Shown here: in pieces, positions 34,840 to 43,734 of the stretch | Layout: every line of letters begins with the position of its first letter | Position numbering within the stretch: position 1 is the first letter of the stretch | From: Bacillota bacterium | GTDB taxonomy: Bacteria; Bacillota; Clostridia; Christensenellales; CAG-138 | Assembly: GCA_023400985.1 (NCBI GenBank) | Contig: JAEXEN010000034.1 | Location: 1 to 64,000, forward strand | Length of the DNA stretch: 64,000 nucleotides | Direction of reading: 5' to 3' | Notes under the pieces: generated by a model | What the model was told of the DNA's origin: nothing | Seen by the model: only the letters and a program-made list of their open reading frames with translations | The model's database searches: none | Translations under genes and position numbers: made by a program

Positions 34840-35568
34840 TTACTGGCAGCCGTATACCTTTTCGCCAAGGTAAGCCTTGCGCACCTCGTCGTTGCAAAGG
34901 AGGTTGCGGCCCGTATCCTCCATGACGATCTGCCCGTTTTTGAGCACATAGCCTCTGTCGGACACGGCAAGCGCCATTTTGGCGTTCTGCTCCACAAGCA
35001 GCACCGTAGTGCCTTCGGCACACACGCTTTTGAGAATGTCGAAAATGTTCTTTACGACAAGCGGCGCAAGGCCGGTGGAGGGCTCGTCGAGCATCAAAAG
35101 CTTCGGTTTTGCCATAAGCGCCCGGGCGATGGCAAGCATCTGCAGCTCGCCGCCCGAAAGGGTTTTGCCCTGCTGCTTTTTGCGCTCCTCAAGCCTTGGG
35201 AAGAAGCGAAACATCCTTTGAAGGTTTTCGCGGAACTCCGCCTTGTTTTTCATCCTGAGGTATGCGCCCATCTCGAGGTTTTCGTACACCGTAAGGTCCG
35301 GGAAAATGCGTCTGCCCTCGGGTACGAGCGAGATGCCGTGCGCCACCACGTTTTCCGCGCTCAGCTTTGTGATATCCTCCTCCATGAATACGATGGAGCT
35401 TCCCTTATCCTTGGATAAAAGGCCCGAGATCGCTTTGAGCGTGGTGCTCTTTCCGGCGCCGTTCGCCCCGATAATGGATACGATTTCACCCTGATCAACG
35501 TGGATATCGATGCCGTGGAGCACCTCGATGTTGGAATAACTTACGTGAACGTTATGAAGCTGAAGCAT
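34840..35568 (-). CDS. livF: Branched-chain amino acid type ABC transporter ATPase LivF
   Basis: A 242-residue ATPase with Walker A IGANGAGKST near residue 36, signature LSGGELQMLAIARAL and Walker B KLLMLDEPSTGLAP. The short spacing and PSTGLAP ending are LivF-type. The start at 35568 follows AAGGAGGATTGCGACG and overlaps livG by 17 bp. Liv-family importers also carry urea, amides and other amino acid-like solutes, so the substrate here is open; location before pyrB suggests a pyrimidine- or ureide-linked solute. Confidence 0.93.
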   Translation of the reverse strand: MLQLHNVHVSYSNIEVLHGIDIHVDQGEIVSIIGANGAGKSTTLKAISGLLSKDKGSSIVFMEEDITKLSAENVVAHGISLVPEGRRIFPDLTVYENLEMGAYLRMKNKAEFRENLQRMFRFFPRLEERKKQQGKTLSGGELQMLAIARALMAKPKLLMLDEPSTGLAPLVVKNIFDILKSVCAEGTTVLLVEQNAKMALAVSDRGYVLKNGQIVMEDTGRNLLCNDEVRKAYLGEKVYGCQ

Positions 35569-36334
35569 CGTCGCAATCCTCCTTGCCAAGGTATGCCTCA
35601 ATGACGGCCTGGTCGAGCGCAACCTGCTCCGGTGTGCCGCAGGCGATGGTTTCGCCAAAATTCAACACCATGATCTTATCGGAAATGGACATAACGACGT
35701 CCATTTTGTGCTCGATAAGAACGACGCTGATCCCTCTGTCGCGGATCGCCACGATACGCTTGGAAAGCTCGCCAAGATCCTGTGTGTTCAGGCCGCTGGC
35801 CGGTTCGTCGAGCAAGATCACTTCCGGCCTCGAAACGAGCGCGCGCACGATTTCAAGGTTTTTCTGCAGGCCGTAGGAAAGGCTGCCCGCGGGTTCATTG
35901 GCGTATTTCGCCAAGCCCATAAACTCGAGTACCTCCATGATCTCTTTGCGGCTCTGCTTTTCTTCTTTTGCCTTGCCGGGGAGGTTGAGCATGGCGCTGA
36001 GCGGGTCGCATTTCATGCGGCAGTGATGTCCCACGAGCGCATTGTCCATCACGCTCATTTCCCGGAACAGGTTGATGTTCTGGAATGTGCGCGCGATGCC
36101 TATCTTTGTACGGCGGAACGGCTTCGTGTCGGTGATGTCCTGCCCTTTGAAAAACACCCTGCCCTGCGTAGGCGTATAATAACCCGCGATGAGGTTGAAA
36201 AGGGTGGTTTTCCCGGCGCCGTTAGGCCCTATGATGGCCGTAATATCCCCCTGTCCGGCTTCAAAGTTTACGTTGCTGACCGCGCGGAGGCCGCCAAAGG
36301 TGATTCCTAAATTTTTGGTTTCCAGTATGTTCAT
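35552..36334 (-). CDS. livG: Branched-chain amino acid type ABC transporter ATPase LivG
   Basis: A 260-residue ATPase with Walker A IGPNGAGKTTLFN, Q-loop ARTFQNINLFREMSV, signature LSYGLQKNLEIVRAL and Walker B VILLDEPASGLN. The long helical insertion (GHHCRMKCDPLSAMLNLPGK) and C-terminal tail that ends in AYLGKE are LivG hallmarks. Overlaps livM by 4 bp (ATGA). Confidence 0.94.
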   Translation of the reverse strand: MNILETKNLGITFGGLRAVSNVNFEAGQGDITAIIGPNGAGKTTLFNLIAGYYTPTQGRVFFKGQDITDTKPFRRTKIGIARTFQNINLFREMSVMDNALVGHHCRMKCDPLSAMLNLPGKAKEEKQSRKEIMEVLEFMGLAKYANEPAGSLSYGLQKNLEIVRALVSRPEVILLDEPASGLNTQDLGELSKRIVAIRDRGISVVLIEHKMDVVMSISDKIMVLNFGETIACGTPEQVALDQAVIEAYLGKEDCDDASAS

Positions 36335-37341
36335 GCCTCTGCCTCCCCTTTCTGCTCGCCCTCGTGTTTGGACTGCTTGCCGAAGGGAATATCGCCGCGA
36401 AGCTTGCCGTCGAGGCGCTCGATGAGGCCGCCGAGACCCTTTGGCGCAAAGATGATGATCGCGACCACCGCCGCACCGTAAATGACGAGGCGTACGTTAC
36501 CGAAGCTGCGCAAAAGCTCAGGCAGGATGGTGAGGGCCATACCGCCGAGGATGGAGCCTGGAATGCTGCCGATACCGCCCACCACCATCATGGCGAGTAC
36601 TGCGGCCGATTCGCTGCCGGCAAAGGTTTCGGGCGAGACGAAATGCACTTCGTGCGCGTAAAGCGAGCCCGCGACGCCGGCGAAAAAGGCCGAAACCATA
36701 AATGCCATGAGCTTATAAAGCGTAATGTTCACGCCCATCGCCTCTGCCGCGATATCGTTTTCGCGGATGGCGAGCATGGCCCTGCCGGGGCGCGAGGCGA
36801 TGAGGTTGCGGGTAAGCAAAATGGAAAGCACCAGCACGATGAGAACGATGTAAAAGTATGAATCGTAGCCTCGGAACGACATGCCGAGGATTTCCGGAGA
36901 GGGAATATTTTTCACACCCTTGGTGCCGCCCGTTAAGGACGTCCAGTTTACGATGAGTTGGTATACCACCTCGCCGAACGCAAGCGTGGCGACCGCAAAG
37001 TACATGCCTTTAAGGCGCATGGTGGGAAGGCCCAGCAGAAGGCTCGCAAGCGAGCTTACGACGCCGGCCGCGATCATCGCAATGCCGATGGGGATATTGA
37101 GCTGCGTCGTTAAGAGCGCGCTCGTGTACGCGCCGATGCCGTAAAAGGCGATGTGGCCCACCGACATCAGCCCTGTGCACCCGGAAAGCATGTTAAGGCT
37201 TAAGGTGAGCAGGGCAAACATCATGGCGAGGTTTGCGACATGCAGGATGTAATTGCTTTTGATGATCTGGGGCAGCAGAAGCGCCGCGATCAGTAGCACC
37301 CAAAGGCGCGTTTTCTTATAGATTTTCTGAAATACTGCCAC
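36331..37341 (-). CDS. livM: Liv-type ABC transporter permease LivM
   Basis: A 336-residue permease with about nine hydrophobic segments. Family signatures: LSGCTGLMSVGHIAFYGIGA near residue 52, LPTMRLKGMYFAVATLAFGE near 104, and the coupling helix region AIRENDIAAEAMGVNITLYK near 195. A charged tail (QSKHEGEQKGEAEA) ends the protein. It begins 4 bp after livH. Confidence 0.94.
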   Translation of the reverse strand: MAVFQKIYKKTRLWVLLIAALLLPQIIKSNYILHVANLAMMFALLTLSLNMLSGCTGLMSVGHIAFYGIGAYTSALLTTQLNIPIGIAMIAAGVVSSLASLLLGLPTMRLKGMYFAVATLAFGEVVYQLIVNWTSLTGGTKGVKNIPSPEILGMSFRGYDSYFYIVLIVLVLSILLTRNLIASRPGRAMLAIRENDIAAEAMGVNITLYKLMAFMVSAFFAGVAGSLYAHEVHFVSPETFAGSESAAVLAMMVVGGIGSIPGSILGGMALTILPELLRSFGNVRLVIYGAAVVAIIIFAPKGLGGLIERLDGKLRGDIPFGKQSKHEGEQKGEAEA

Positions 37342-37345
37342 GCCG

Positions 37346-38218
37346 CTACACCTTCCTTATCTCTTTTTTGCCCATGATGCCGGTCGGCTTGAAAATGAGC
37401 ACGAGGAACAGCACGAGGAACGCGATGGCGGACTGCCATGCCGAGGAAAGGAAACCCGCGCCGAGCGCTTCGAGCACGCCCAGCGAAATGCCGCCGATCA
37501 TGGAGCCGCTGTTGGAGGAGATGCCGCCAAGCAGCGCGCTCGCGAAGCCCTTGTTGCCCATGGAGGTTCCGAGCGTCGCGATGACAAAATAAACCGGCGC
37601 GATCAGCATGCCCGCAAAACCGCCGATGGCCGATGCCATAACGAACGTAAGGGACATGCTTCTTTTCACATTGATGCCCATCAGACGAGCGGCCTCGCGA
37701 TCCTGCGCGGTGGCGCGCATCGCCTTCCCCATACGCGTATTCTTGAGGAATACCGTAAGGAGTATCACAAGCAAAAAGCCGATCCCCATGTTGATGAGAT
37801 TCTGCGGTACGAGCGTAAGATCGCCTATCTTAAAGGGATTATCGCCGAAAACGCTCGGGAAGGGGAACGGGTCTGCGCCGAAGATGACGCGGATGAGGTT
37901 GCGCAGGAAAATGCCTACGCCGATGGTGGCGATCAGCCTCCGCTGGTTGCTCGCGGAAATGAGAGGACGAAACGCCGCAAGCTCTACGAAATACCCTACG
38001 ATGATGCAGATGAGGATGGCTGCGGGAAATGCCAGTATAAGCGGCAGACCCAACAAGTTATGCGTGATCAGGATGGCGAACGCCCCGATCATCACCATGT
38101 CGCCCTGTGCAAAATTCAACACGCCCCAGGCGTTATAAATCAGCACATAGCCTATAGCGATCAATCCGTAAAGGCTGCCCATCGAGATACCCTGTATCAA
38201 CTGCTGCAGGAAAAACAC
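37346..38218 (-). CDS. livH: Liv-type ABC transporter permease LivH
   Basis: A 290-residue permease beginning QQLIQGISMGSLYGLIAIGY and containing NFAQGDMVMIGAFA near residue 36, both typical LivH. The coupling region MRATAQDREAARLMGINV lies near 170. It pairs with LivM to form the membrane channel. It lies 143 bp after the receptor gene, with a hairpin in the gap. Confidence 0.94.
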   Translation of the reverse strand: MFFLQQLIQGISMGSLYGLIAIGYVLIYNAWGVLNFAQGDMVMIGAFAILITHNLLGLPLILAFPAAILICIIVGYFVELAAFRPLISASNQRRLIATIGVGIFLRNLIRVIFGADPFPFPSVFGDNPFKIGDLTLVPQNLINMGIGFLLVILLTVFLKNTRMGKAMRATAQDREAARLMGINVKRSMSLTFVMASAIGGFAGMLIAPVYFVIATLGTSMGNKGFASALLGGISSNSGSMIGGISLGVLEALGAGFLSSAWQSAIAFLVLFLVLIFKPTGIMGKKEIRKV

Positions 38219-38307
38219 GGATGTACTCCCCCTTATCTATGAATGGAACAGAACCATATAAAAAGGCTCCCCCTGGAAGACAAAGCACCTAAAAGAAAAC
38301 CGGTGAA

Positions 38308-38349
38308 GCGGCGCAGGAAAACGGGTCGCCCCGTCTTCCTGTATGCCGC
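38308..38349 (-). other. Stem-loop between livK-type receptor gene and livH
   Basis: An outer GCGGC/GCCGC stem and an inner CAGGAAAACGGG/CCCGTCTTCCTG stem (one mismatch) form an extended hairpin 13 bp beyond the receptor stop. It may protect the receptor message or partly stop transcription so that the receptor is made in excess. Confidence 0.6.
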
Positions 38350-38361
38350 AATTGTTTAAGC

Positions 38362-39594
38362 TCAGTTTGTGCCGGTGGTGACAAGCTCGTACTGGTTGTC
38401 GCCGGTGAGGCGTACCATGAGGATCTTGTCGCGAACGGCGTCGCCGTTAGGCGCCATGGTGATGGTACCGGTAGCAAGCTCCATGTCCTTTACTGCGAGA
38501 ATACCTTCCATGATCTTAGCCGGATCGAGATCGGGACCGGCGTATTTGAGTCCTTCCGCCATGATCATCATGGAGTCATAGGACATCGCGTTGTTCGAGT
38601 CGGGGAGCTTGCCGTATTCGGCTTCAAACGCGTCGATAAACGCCGCAGCGGCAGGCGTCGCCTGCGTCTTGTCCGCAAAGAACGTCTGCGAGTTGATAAC
38701 GCCGACCACAGACTCTCCTCCAAGCTCGTAGAGCTTCGCGTTGGTCAGACCACCGCCGCCCAGAAGCTGCACGTCGATGCCCATTTGCCTTGCCTGCTTA
38801 GCAATGAGGGCGCCCTGTTGGTACATGGTCCACATGATAAGCGCGTCGCAATCCGCTTTCTGCACGTTGAGAAGCTGCGGCGTAACATCGGCCGCGTTTG
38901 CGTCAAACGCTTCGTTGGCGACAAGCTCCATGCCGTATTTGGCAAGCTCGTCCACGATCACTTCCATAGCGCCGGTGCCGTAGTCGTCGGACTGATAGAG
39001 GCAGGCGACGCGCTTGGCTCCGAGGTCCTCAACCGCGTACTTGACGATAGCGCCGGCCTGCAGCAGGTCGGAAGCCTGTACGCGCGCGATCCAGGGATTG
39101 CCGAGGTTGGTGATGGCGGCGCCGGAGGAGATGGGGGTAATGTGCGGAATGCCGGCATCGCGGCTGACTTCCATGCTCGCAAGCGTGCAGGAGCTGTTGA
39201 CGGTGCCGATGACGCCCACGACATTATCGCTGTAGATCAGCTTGTTCACCGCGGAAACGGCGGTCGCGGGATCCTGCGCGTCGTCTTCCACCACAAGCTC
39301 GACCGGCCTGCCGTTGATGCCGCCGGCTTCGTTGATCTGCTTCGCGGCAAGCTTAACGCCATCTACGAGCGTCGCGCCGACCATGGCGGAGTTGCCCGAA
39401 AGGGGGCCGTAAACGCCGATGAGGATCGGTTCGCCTGTGGCTTCACCGACCGGGGCTGCGGTTTCCGCAGTTCCGGCGGCGTCCGTCTGTACGGGAGCGC
39501 TTTCATCAGGGACATTCGGTTCCTGCGTGGGGGCGCAGGCAGCCAAAGCCAGCGTCATGAGAAGAACAAGGGTTACAGCCAGGATCTTTTTCAT
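38362..39594 (-). CDS. livK: Liv-type ABC transporter substrate-binding lipoprotein 1
   Basis: A 410-residue receptor with a lipoprotein signal (MKKILAVTLVLLMTLALAAC, lipobox LAAC) and an acidic linker, then a Peripla_BP_6 fold: EPILIGVYGPLSGNSAMVGA, INEAGGINGRPVELVVEDDA, VGVIGTVNSSCTLA and RVACLYQSDDYGTGAMEV. First structural gene of the liv-pyr operon. The start at 39594 follows GGGAGGAAAAACA. Upstream lie two TGTATACA operators. Ligand unknown. Confidence 0.93.
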   Translation of the reverse strand: MKKILAVTLVLLMTLALAACAPTQEPNVPDESAPVQTDAAGTAETAAPVGEATGEPILIGVYGPLSGNSAMVGATLVDGVKLAAKQINEAGGINGRPVELVVEDDAQDPATAVSAVNKLIYSDNVVGVIGTVNSSCTLASMEVSRDAGIPHITPISSGAAITNLGNPWIARVQASDLLQAGAIVKYAVEDLGAKRVACLYQSDDYGTGAMEVIVDELAKYGMELVANEAFDANAADVTPQLLNVQKADCDALIMWTMYQQGALIAKQARQMGIDVQLLGGGGLTNAKLYELGGESVVGVINSQTFFADKTQATPAAAAFIDAFEAEYGKLPDSNNAMSYDSMMIMAEGLKYAGPDLDPAKIMEGILAVKDMELATGTITMAPNGDAVRDKILMVRLTGDNQYELVTTGTN

Positions 39595-39685
39595 TGTTTT
39601 TCCTCCCAAATTATTTAGTTTCCAAGGGAAATCGTAAAGGCGGCATACGGCTATGCGCCGGTTGAACAAAGGAAGGGTCCAGAAG

Positions 39686-39719
39686 GTATACTGTATACAA
39701 CATAAAGTATACTGTATAC
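39686..39719. promoter_or_regulatory. Twin GntR-FCD operators in front of the liv-pyr operon
   Basis: GTATACTGTATAC occurs exactly twice, at 39686-39698 and 39707-39719, with starts 21 bp apart, i.e. two helical turns on the same DNA face. Each contains the palindrome TGTATACA, typical of FadR/FCD regulator sites. A third copy with one change (GTATCCTGTATAC) is upstream of the GntR gene at 40674-40686. Confidence 0.8.
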
Positions 39720-39861
39720 AGTCTACGGCGGGGAAGGAGAGTCGCACCCGGTTTCGGGCGCGTTGCGTGGGATTCACTTATGGGTTTGATGGAGCAAAAG
39801 TTCCGCTTTGGCTTAGGACCGGAGCGGGAACAAGAAAGGCGGGGTGTACGCTTAAGCGCAG

Positions 39862-40587
39862 CTAGGGCTGCTTTCGTCGGATGCTTTTGATGCTTGTGAT
39901 ACAGGCGGATTTGGAATGCTCAAGGTGTTCTCTGAGCGCCTTTTCAAAAGCGGCGGCATCCCTGTCTTTGAGGGCTTTCCAGAGATTGGCATGCTCGTTT
40001 ACGGCCTCGTACTGCCTCCGGCGGGTAGGTACCGCGGTTTCGCGGATGTGCGCGGTGTCGATGTCGGCATAGGAGCCGGCAAACGAGGTGATCGGATTGT
40101 AGTTTTCCATTTCGAGCAAAAGCCGTATGAGGACCGGTTTTTTTGAGCTTTTGACCAAAAGGAGGTTGAAGCGGTCGTGGTTGTGGAAAAACGTCGCAAG
40201 GTCGTTGCTTTCAAGCGCCTTGTAACAGCGCTCAAAGCATTCGTGCATCTCTTCGAGCTCTTCGTCGGTAACGTTCTCAACCGTGGGTTCCACGCTGTAA
40301 AGCTGAAGCAGCTCACGGATGGAGAACACCTGATCCACCTCGTCCTCCGTTAAATAACCGCGCGCGGTGGCTCCCTTTTTCGGCGAATACAACACAAGCC
40401 CGTCGCGTTCGAGCATCCTGAGCGCCTCGCGTACGGGTGTGCGGCTTATGCCGAACACCTGCGCGTAAGCGGTTTCCACAATGCGCTCGTTGGGCTTAAT
40501 ATCGCCGGAAAGAATTGCATCACGAAGCTGGATGTAAACGCGCTCACGGTCGGATTTTTCGGGGCTGATCGGTTGAACGTTGGGCAT
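39862..40587 (-). CDS. GntR family regulator, FCD (FadR) type
   Basis: A 241-residue regulator. The N-terminal winged helix includes RVYIQLRDAILSGDIKPNER and FGISRTPVREALRMLERDGL. The C-terminal all-helical FCD domain has the metal/ligand residues in FFHNHDRFNLLLV and late His in NEHANLWKAL and REHLEHSK. FCD regulators commonly sense organic acids and repress catabolic operons. The identical operator motif before this gene and before livK supports autoregulation and control of the liv-pyr operon. RBS AAGGAGAATTCGTCCAGC. Confidence 0.93.
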   Translation of the reverse strand: MPNVQPISPEKSDRERVYIQLRDAILSGDIKPNERIVETAYAQVFGISRTPVREALRMLERDGLVLYSPKKGATARGYLTEDEVDQVFSIRELLQLYSVEPTVENVTDEELEEMHECFERCYKALESNDLATFFHNHDRFNLLLVKSSKKPVLIRLLLEMENYNPITSFAGSYADIDTAHIRETAVPTRRRQYEAVNEHANLWKALKDRDAAAFEKALREHLEHSKSACITSIKSIRRKQP

Positions 40588-40873
40588 GCTGGACGAATTC
40601 TCCTTTTTAAGCCGAATCGAGAGGTGAAAACTGAGGCTTAGCGAGAAAGATGCACCTACTGTGTTGAAATACGGTATCCTGTATACAATCTGTGAAATTT
40701 AATAAAATATACCACATGTTTTTCTTTGATGCAAGAGTTTTATTTTGGAACGCATCCCGTCGCTTGACCGCAAACGATATTTGTAAAATTTATTGATTTA
40801 CCGATATTTCTGCGGTATAGTTTAAAAGGTTGGATACATGGTATCCTTCAATTTAAAAAAAGGGAGTGAAACA
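40588..40873. promoter_or_regulatory. Divergent control region between gntR and the mgtA leader
   Basis: Contains the gntR-side operator GTATCCTGTATAC (40674-40686), an AT-rich middle, a plus-strand promoter (40793-40821) and a 15-bp palindrome, GGATACATGGTATCC, at 40832-40846, just downstream of the -10 box. The last palindrome shares the ATAC/GTAT half-sites of the GntR operator but with a wider centre, so the same regulator may or may not bind it. Confidence 0.65.
40793..40821 (+). promoter_or_regulatory. Promoter of the mgtA leader transcript
   Basis: TTGATT (40793-40798) and TATAGT (40816-40821) with a 17-bp spacer. Start of transcription predicted near 40828, inside or next to the GGATACATGGTATCC palindrome. 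Confidence 0.7.
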
Positions 40874-40984
40874 ATGGATGACCAACCACGAAGTCGGATA
40901 AGCGGCTTCAATCCCTTCGTTGGAAGTATTGACCAATCGGCCGGCCTTTCTTGCGGGCAATTGTCCATTGTGCACTTGTGCTGA
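40874..40984 (+). CDS. Candidate leader peptide of mgtA, 36 residues
   Basis: A short ORF starting MDDQPRSRISG, with GGGAG 8 nt before its ATG and located 46 nt after the predicted transcription start. It ends 25 nt before an intrinsic terminator and 95 nt before mgtA. The opening is acidic and contains proline, recalling Mg-sensing leader peptides such as MgtL of enterobacteria that stall or destabilise ribosomes at low Mg. No family match is claimed; the role is inferred from position. Confidence 0.45.
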   Translation: MDDQPRSRISGFNPFVGSIDQSAGLSCGQLSIVHLC

Positions 40985-41009
40985 TGGGCTAGTTTGCCGA
41001 TGCGTATCG

Positions 41010-41034
41010 AGCCGTCCGTTGGGGCGGCTTTTTT
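41010..41034 (+). terminator. Intrinsic terminator/attenuator in the mgtA leader
   Basis: AGCCGTCC pairs with GGGCGGCT (one G-U) around a 4-nt loop, followed by TTTTTT. It lies 46 bp upstream of the mgtA coding region, so transcription must pass it to reach mgtA: an attenuator arrangement. Confidence 0.8.
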
Positions 41035-41079
41035 GTTGTCTTATATGCTTTCACCGGGGGAACCTTAAAGAAGAAAGGG

Positions 41080-43734
41080 ATGATTCCGGTGAAATTCATC
41101 AGCAGGAAATTTCAAAACGAGCAGATCCAAAAAAACAAGCGTGACACCGAAGAAAAGCTTCGTTCTCTCGCTTTTTTGACGGGAGAGGAGCTGCTTATCC
41201 GCCTTTTTGCCGAACGAACGGGTCTTTCGAGCGATGAAGCCGAAACAAGGGAACACGAGTTCGGGAAAAACGTGATTACCATAGGAAACAAAAACACGGT
41301 TTTGCACAGGCTCAGGGAAGCGGTCATCAACCCGTTCAACATCATTTTGCTTCTTGTCGCCGTTATCACCTATTTTACAGATGTCGTCGTATCATTAAGG
41401 CCCGACTATCTCACCGTGATCATAATTCTGTCGCTGATCACACTGTCCAGCTTGGTGGCCTTTGTGCAGAGCCAGCGTTCCAACACCGCCGCCGAAAAGC
41501 TCTCGAAGATGATCTCCAACAAGGCGGACGTTTGGCGGGACGGGAGGCTGGCCGAGATCCCGATGGATGAGATCGTGCCGGGCGATATCGTACGGCTTTC
41601 GGCAGGCGACATGCTTCCGGCCGACGTGCGCTTTTTGGCCACCAAGGATACCTTTGTGGCGCAGGCGGCTTTGACCGGGGAATCTAACCCCGTGGAAAAA
41701 TTCAGCGATGCGCGCAACAGCCCGGACGATGCCTTGACGGATCTCAAAAATATTGGGTTTATGGGTTCAAACGTTGTGAGCGGCAGCGCCACGGCGGTGG
41801 TGCTCATGACCGGCAACGACACCTATTTCGGCTCGATGGCCAAATCCCTGTCCGGGGATCGCGCCCAAACGAGCTTTGAACGCGGCGTAGGCTCGGTCAG
41901 CACGCTCCTGATGCGGATGATGCTCGTTATGGTCCCCATCGTTTTTACGATCAATGGGCTGTCAAAAGGCGATTGGACCGGCGCGCTGCTCTTTGCTATA
42001 AGCATTGCGGTGGGGCTCACGCCGGAAATGCTGCCCGTCATCATGACCTCGACGCTGGCGAAGGGTGCCGTTTCCATGTCCAAACACAAGGTAATCGTCC
42101 GCACTCTGGGCGCAATACAGACCTTTGGAGAGATGGACGTGCTTTGTACCGACAAAACCGGCACGCTGACGGAAGATAAAATCGTGCTGGAAAAGTACAT
42201 GAATCTGCACGGGGAAGACGATGTCCGCATCCTGCGCCACGCGTACCTCAACAGCTTTTTTCAGACGGGGCTCAAAAACCTGATCGATCTTGCCATCATC
42301 AACCGCGCCGAAAAAAACGGGTTTAAAAGCCTTCTTGACGCATACGTTCGCGAAGATGAAATTCCCTTTGATTTTTCGCGCCGCAGGATGAGCGTGGTTT
42401 TACGGGATAAGAACGGCAAACGGCAATTGATCACCAAGGGCGCCGTGGAGGAAATCATCGCCATTTCGTCTTTCGTGGAAATAAACGGGCGCGTTCTGCC
42501 GATGGATGAAGAGGCCCGGCGCATCGCGCTTGCGACGTACGAACGGCACAACGCCGAGGGGCTTCGCATGATTGCCGTGGCGCAAAAAAATGAGGTTCCC
42601 GACGTTGGTACGTTTGGCGTGGCCGACGAAAAAGATATGGTTCTGATCGGGTTTGTGGGCTTCCTTGACCCGCCCAAAGAGAGCGCCAAAGCCGCCATTC
42701 GCGCGTTAAAAGAATACGGCGTCCGGACGGTTGTCCTTACTGGGGACAGCGAAGGCGTTGCCATAAAGGTTTGCGGCAAGGTGGGCGTTAACACCTCGCG
42801 CCTTATTACGGGGCGCGACGTGGAACGGATGGATAGCGCCGCGCTAAAGGATGCGGTGAAGACCTGCGATTTGTTTGCGAAACTGTCGCCCTCTCAAAAA
42901 GAACGGGTGGTGAAAGCTTTTCAGTCCGCAGGGCATACGGTCGGTTATATGGGCGACGGCATCAACGACGCTCCTCCGCTGCGCCAGGCGGATGTGGGAA
43001 TTTCCGTGGACAGCGCCGTGGATATCGCCAAGGAGACCGCCGATATCATTTTGCTGAAAAAGGACTTGATGGTGCTTGAGGAGGGGGTCATCGAGGGTCG
43101 CCGCACCTTTGGGAACATCATCAAATACATCAAAATGGCGGCAAGTGGCAATTTCGGAAACATGATCTCGGTCGTTGCAGCCAGCATATTCCTGCCGTTT
43201 TTACCTATGCTGCCGGTGCAGATCCTCACGCAAAATCTGCTGTGCGACTTCTCGCAGATGGGCATACCGTTTGATAGCATGGATAAGGAGTATATTAAAA
43301 AGCCGCGCAAATGGGAAATGCGGTCGATCAAATCCTTTATGGCATTTTTAGGGCCGGTCAGCTCTATCTTTGATATTGCGTGCTTTGCCGTTATGTGGTG
43401 GGCCGTCGGCGCAAACACGGCGGAGCTGTCGCCGCTATTCCAGTGCGGGTGGTTCGTGTTTGGCACGGTATCACAGGTGCTCGTTATCCACATGATCCGC
43501 ACGGCAAAAATACCGTTCCTGCAAAGCAGGCCGTCGCTGCCGCTCTTCCTGTCCACATTCCTGGTGGCTGGGGTGGCGCTTGCGACCGGCTTTACGGGTT
43601 TCGCGATCGGCCTTGACATGCAGCGCCTGCCGCTTGTATTTATTCCGTGGCTGGTTGTTATTTTAGCCGGTTATCTCCTGTGCGTACAGCTTATCAAGAA
43701 ACTTTATGTGCGCCGGTATGGCGAATGGATGTAA
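41080..43734 (+). CDS. mgtA: Magnesium-translocating P-type ATPase
   Basis: An 884-residue P3B-type ATPase. Features: N-terminal cation ATPase domain, actuator loop with ALTGESNPVEK, phosphorylation motif LCTDKTGTLTED (Asp near 357), hinge VVLTGDSEGVAIKV, MGDGINDAPPLRQADVGISV near 625, and C-terminal TM helices with QNLLCDFSQMGIPFD, a sequence typical of MgtA/MgtB. It imports Mg2+ down or against gradients using ATP. ATG at 41080 is directly after GAAAGGG; a GTG at 41089 has better spacing and may be the true start. The leader ORF and terminator upstream suggest attenuation. Confidence 0.94.
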   Translation: MIPVKFISRKFQNEQIQKNKRDTEEKLRSLAFLTGEELLIRLFAERTGLSSDEAETREHEFGKNVITIGNKNTVLHRLREAVINPFNIILLLVAVITYFTDVVVSLRPDYLTVIIILSLITLSSLVAFVQSQRSNTAAEKLSKMISNKADVWRDGRLAEIPMDEIVPGDIVRLSAGDMLPADVRFLATKDTFVAQAALTGESNPVEKFSDARNSPDDALTDLKNIGFMGSNVVSGSATAVVLMTGNDTYFGSMAKSLSGDRAQTSFERGVGSVSTLLMRMMLVMVPIVFTINGLSKGDWTGALLFAISIAVGLTPEMLPVIMTSTLAKGAVSMSKHKVIVRTLGAIQTFGEMDVLCTDKTGTLTEDKIVLEKYMNLHGEDDVRILRHAYLNSFFQTGLKNLIDLAIINRAEKNGFKSLLDAYVREDEIPFDFSRRRMSVVLRDKNGKRQLITKGAVEEIIAISSFVEINGRVLPMDEEARRIALATYERHNAEGLRMIAVAQKNEVPDVGTFGVADEKDMVLIGFVGFLDPPKESAKAAIRALKEYGVRTVVLTGDSEGVAIKVCGKVGVNTSRLITGRDVERMDSAALKDAVKTCDLFAKLSPSQKERVVKAFQSAGHTVGYMGDGINDAPPLRQADVGISVDSAVDIAKETADIILLKKDLMVLEEGVIEGRRTFGNIIKYIKMAASGNFGNMISVVAASIFLPFLPMLPVQILTQNLLCDFSQMGIPFDSMDKEYIKKPRKWEMRSIKSFMAFLGPVSSIFDIACFAVMWWAVGANTAELSPLFQCGWFVFGTVSQVLVIHMIRTAKIPFLQSRPSLPLFLSTFLVAGVALATGFTGFAIGLDMQRLPLVFIPWLVVILAGYLLCVQLIKKLYVRRYGEWM

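Noticed and set aside
40874..41079. M-box riboswitch upstream of mgtA
   Set aside because: I could not recognise the conserved M-box core; a leader ORF plus terminator fits what is visible better. A covariance search is needed to exclude it.
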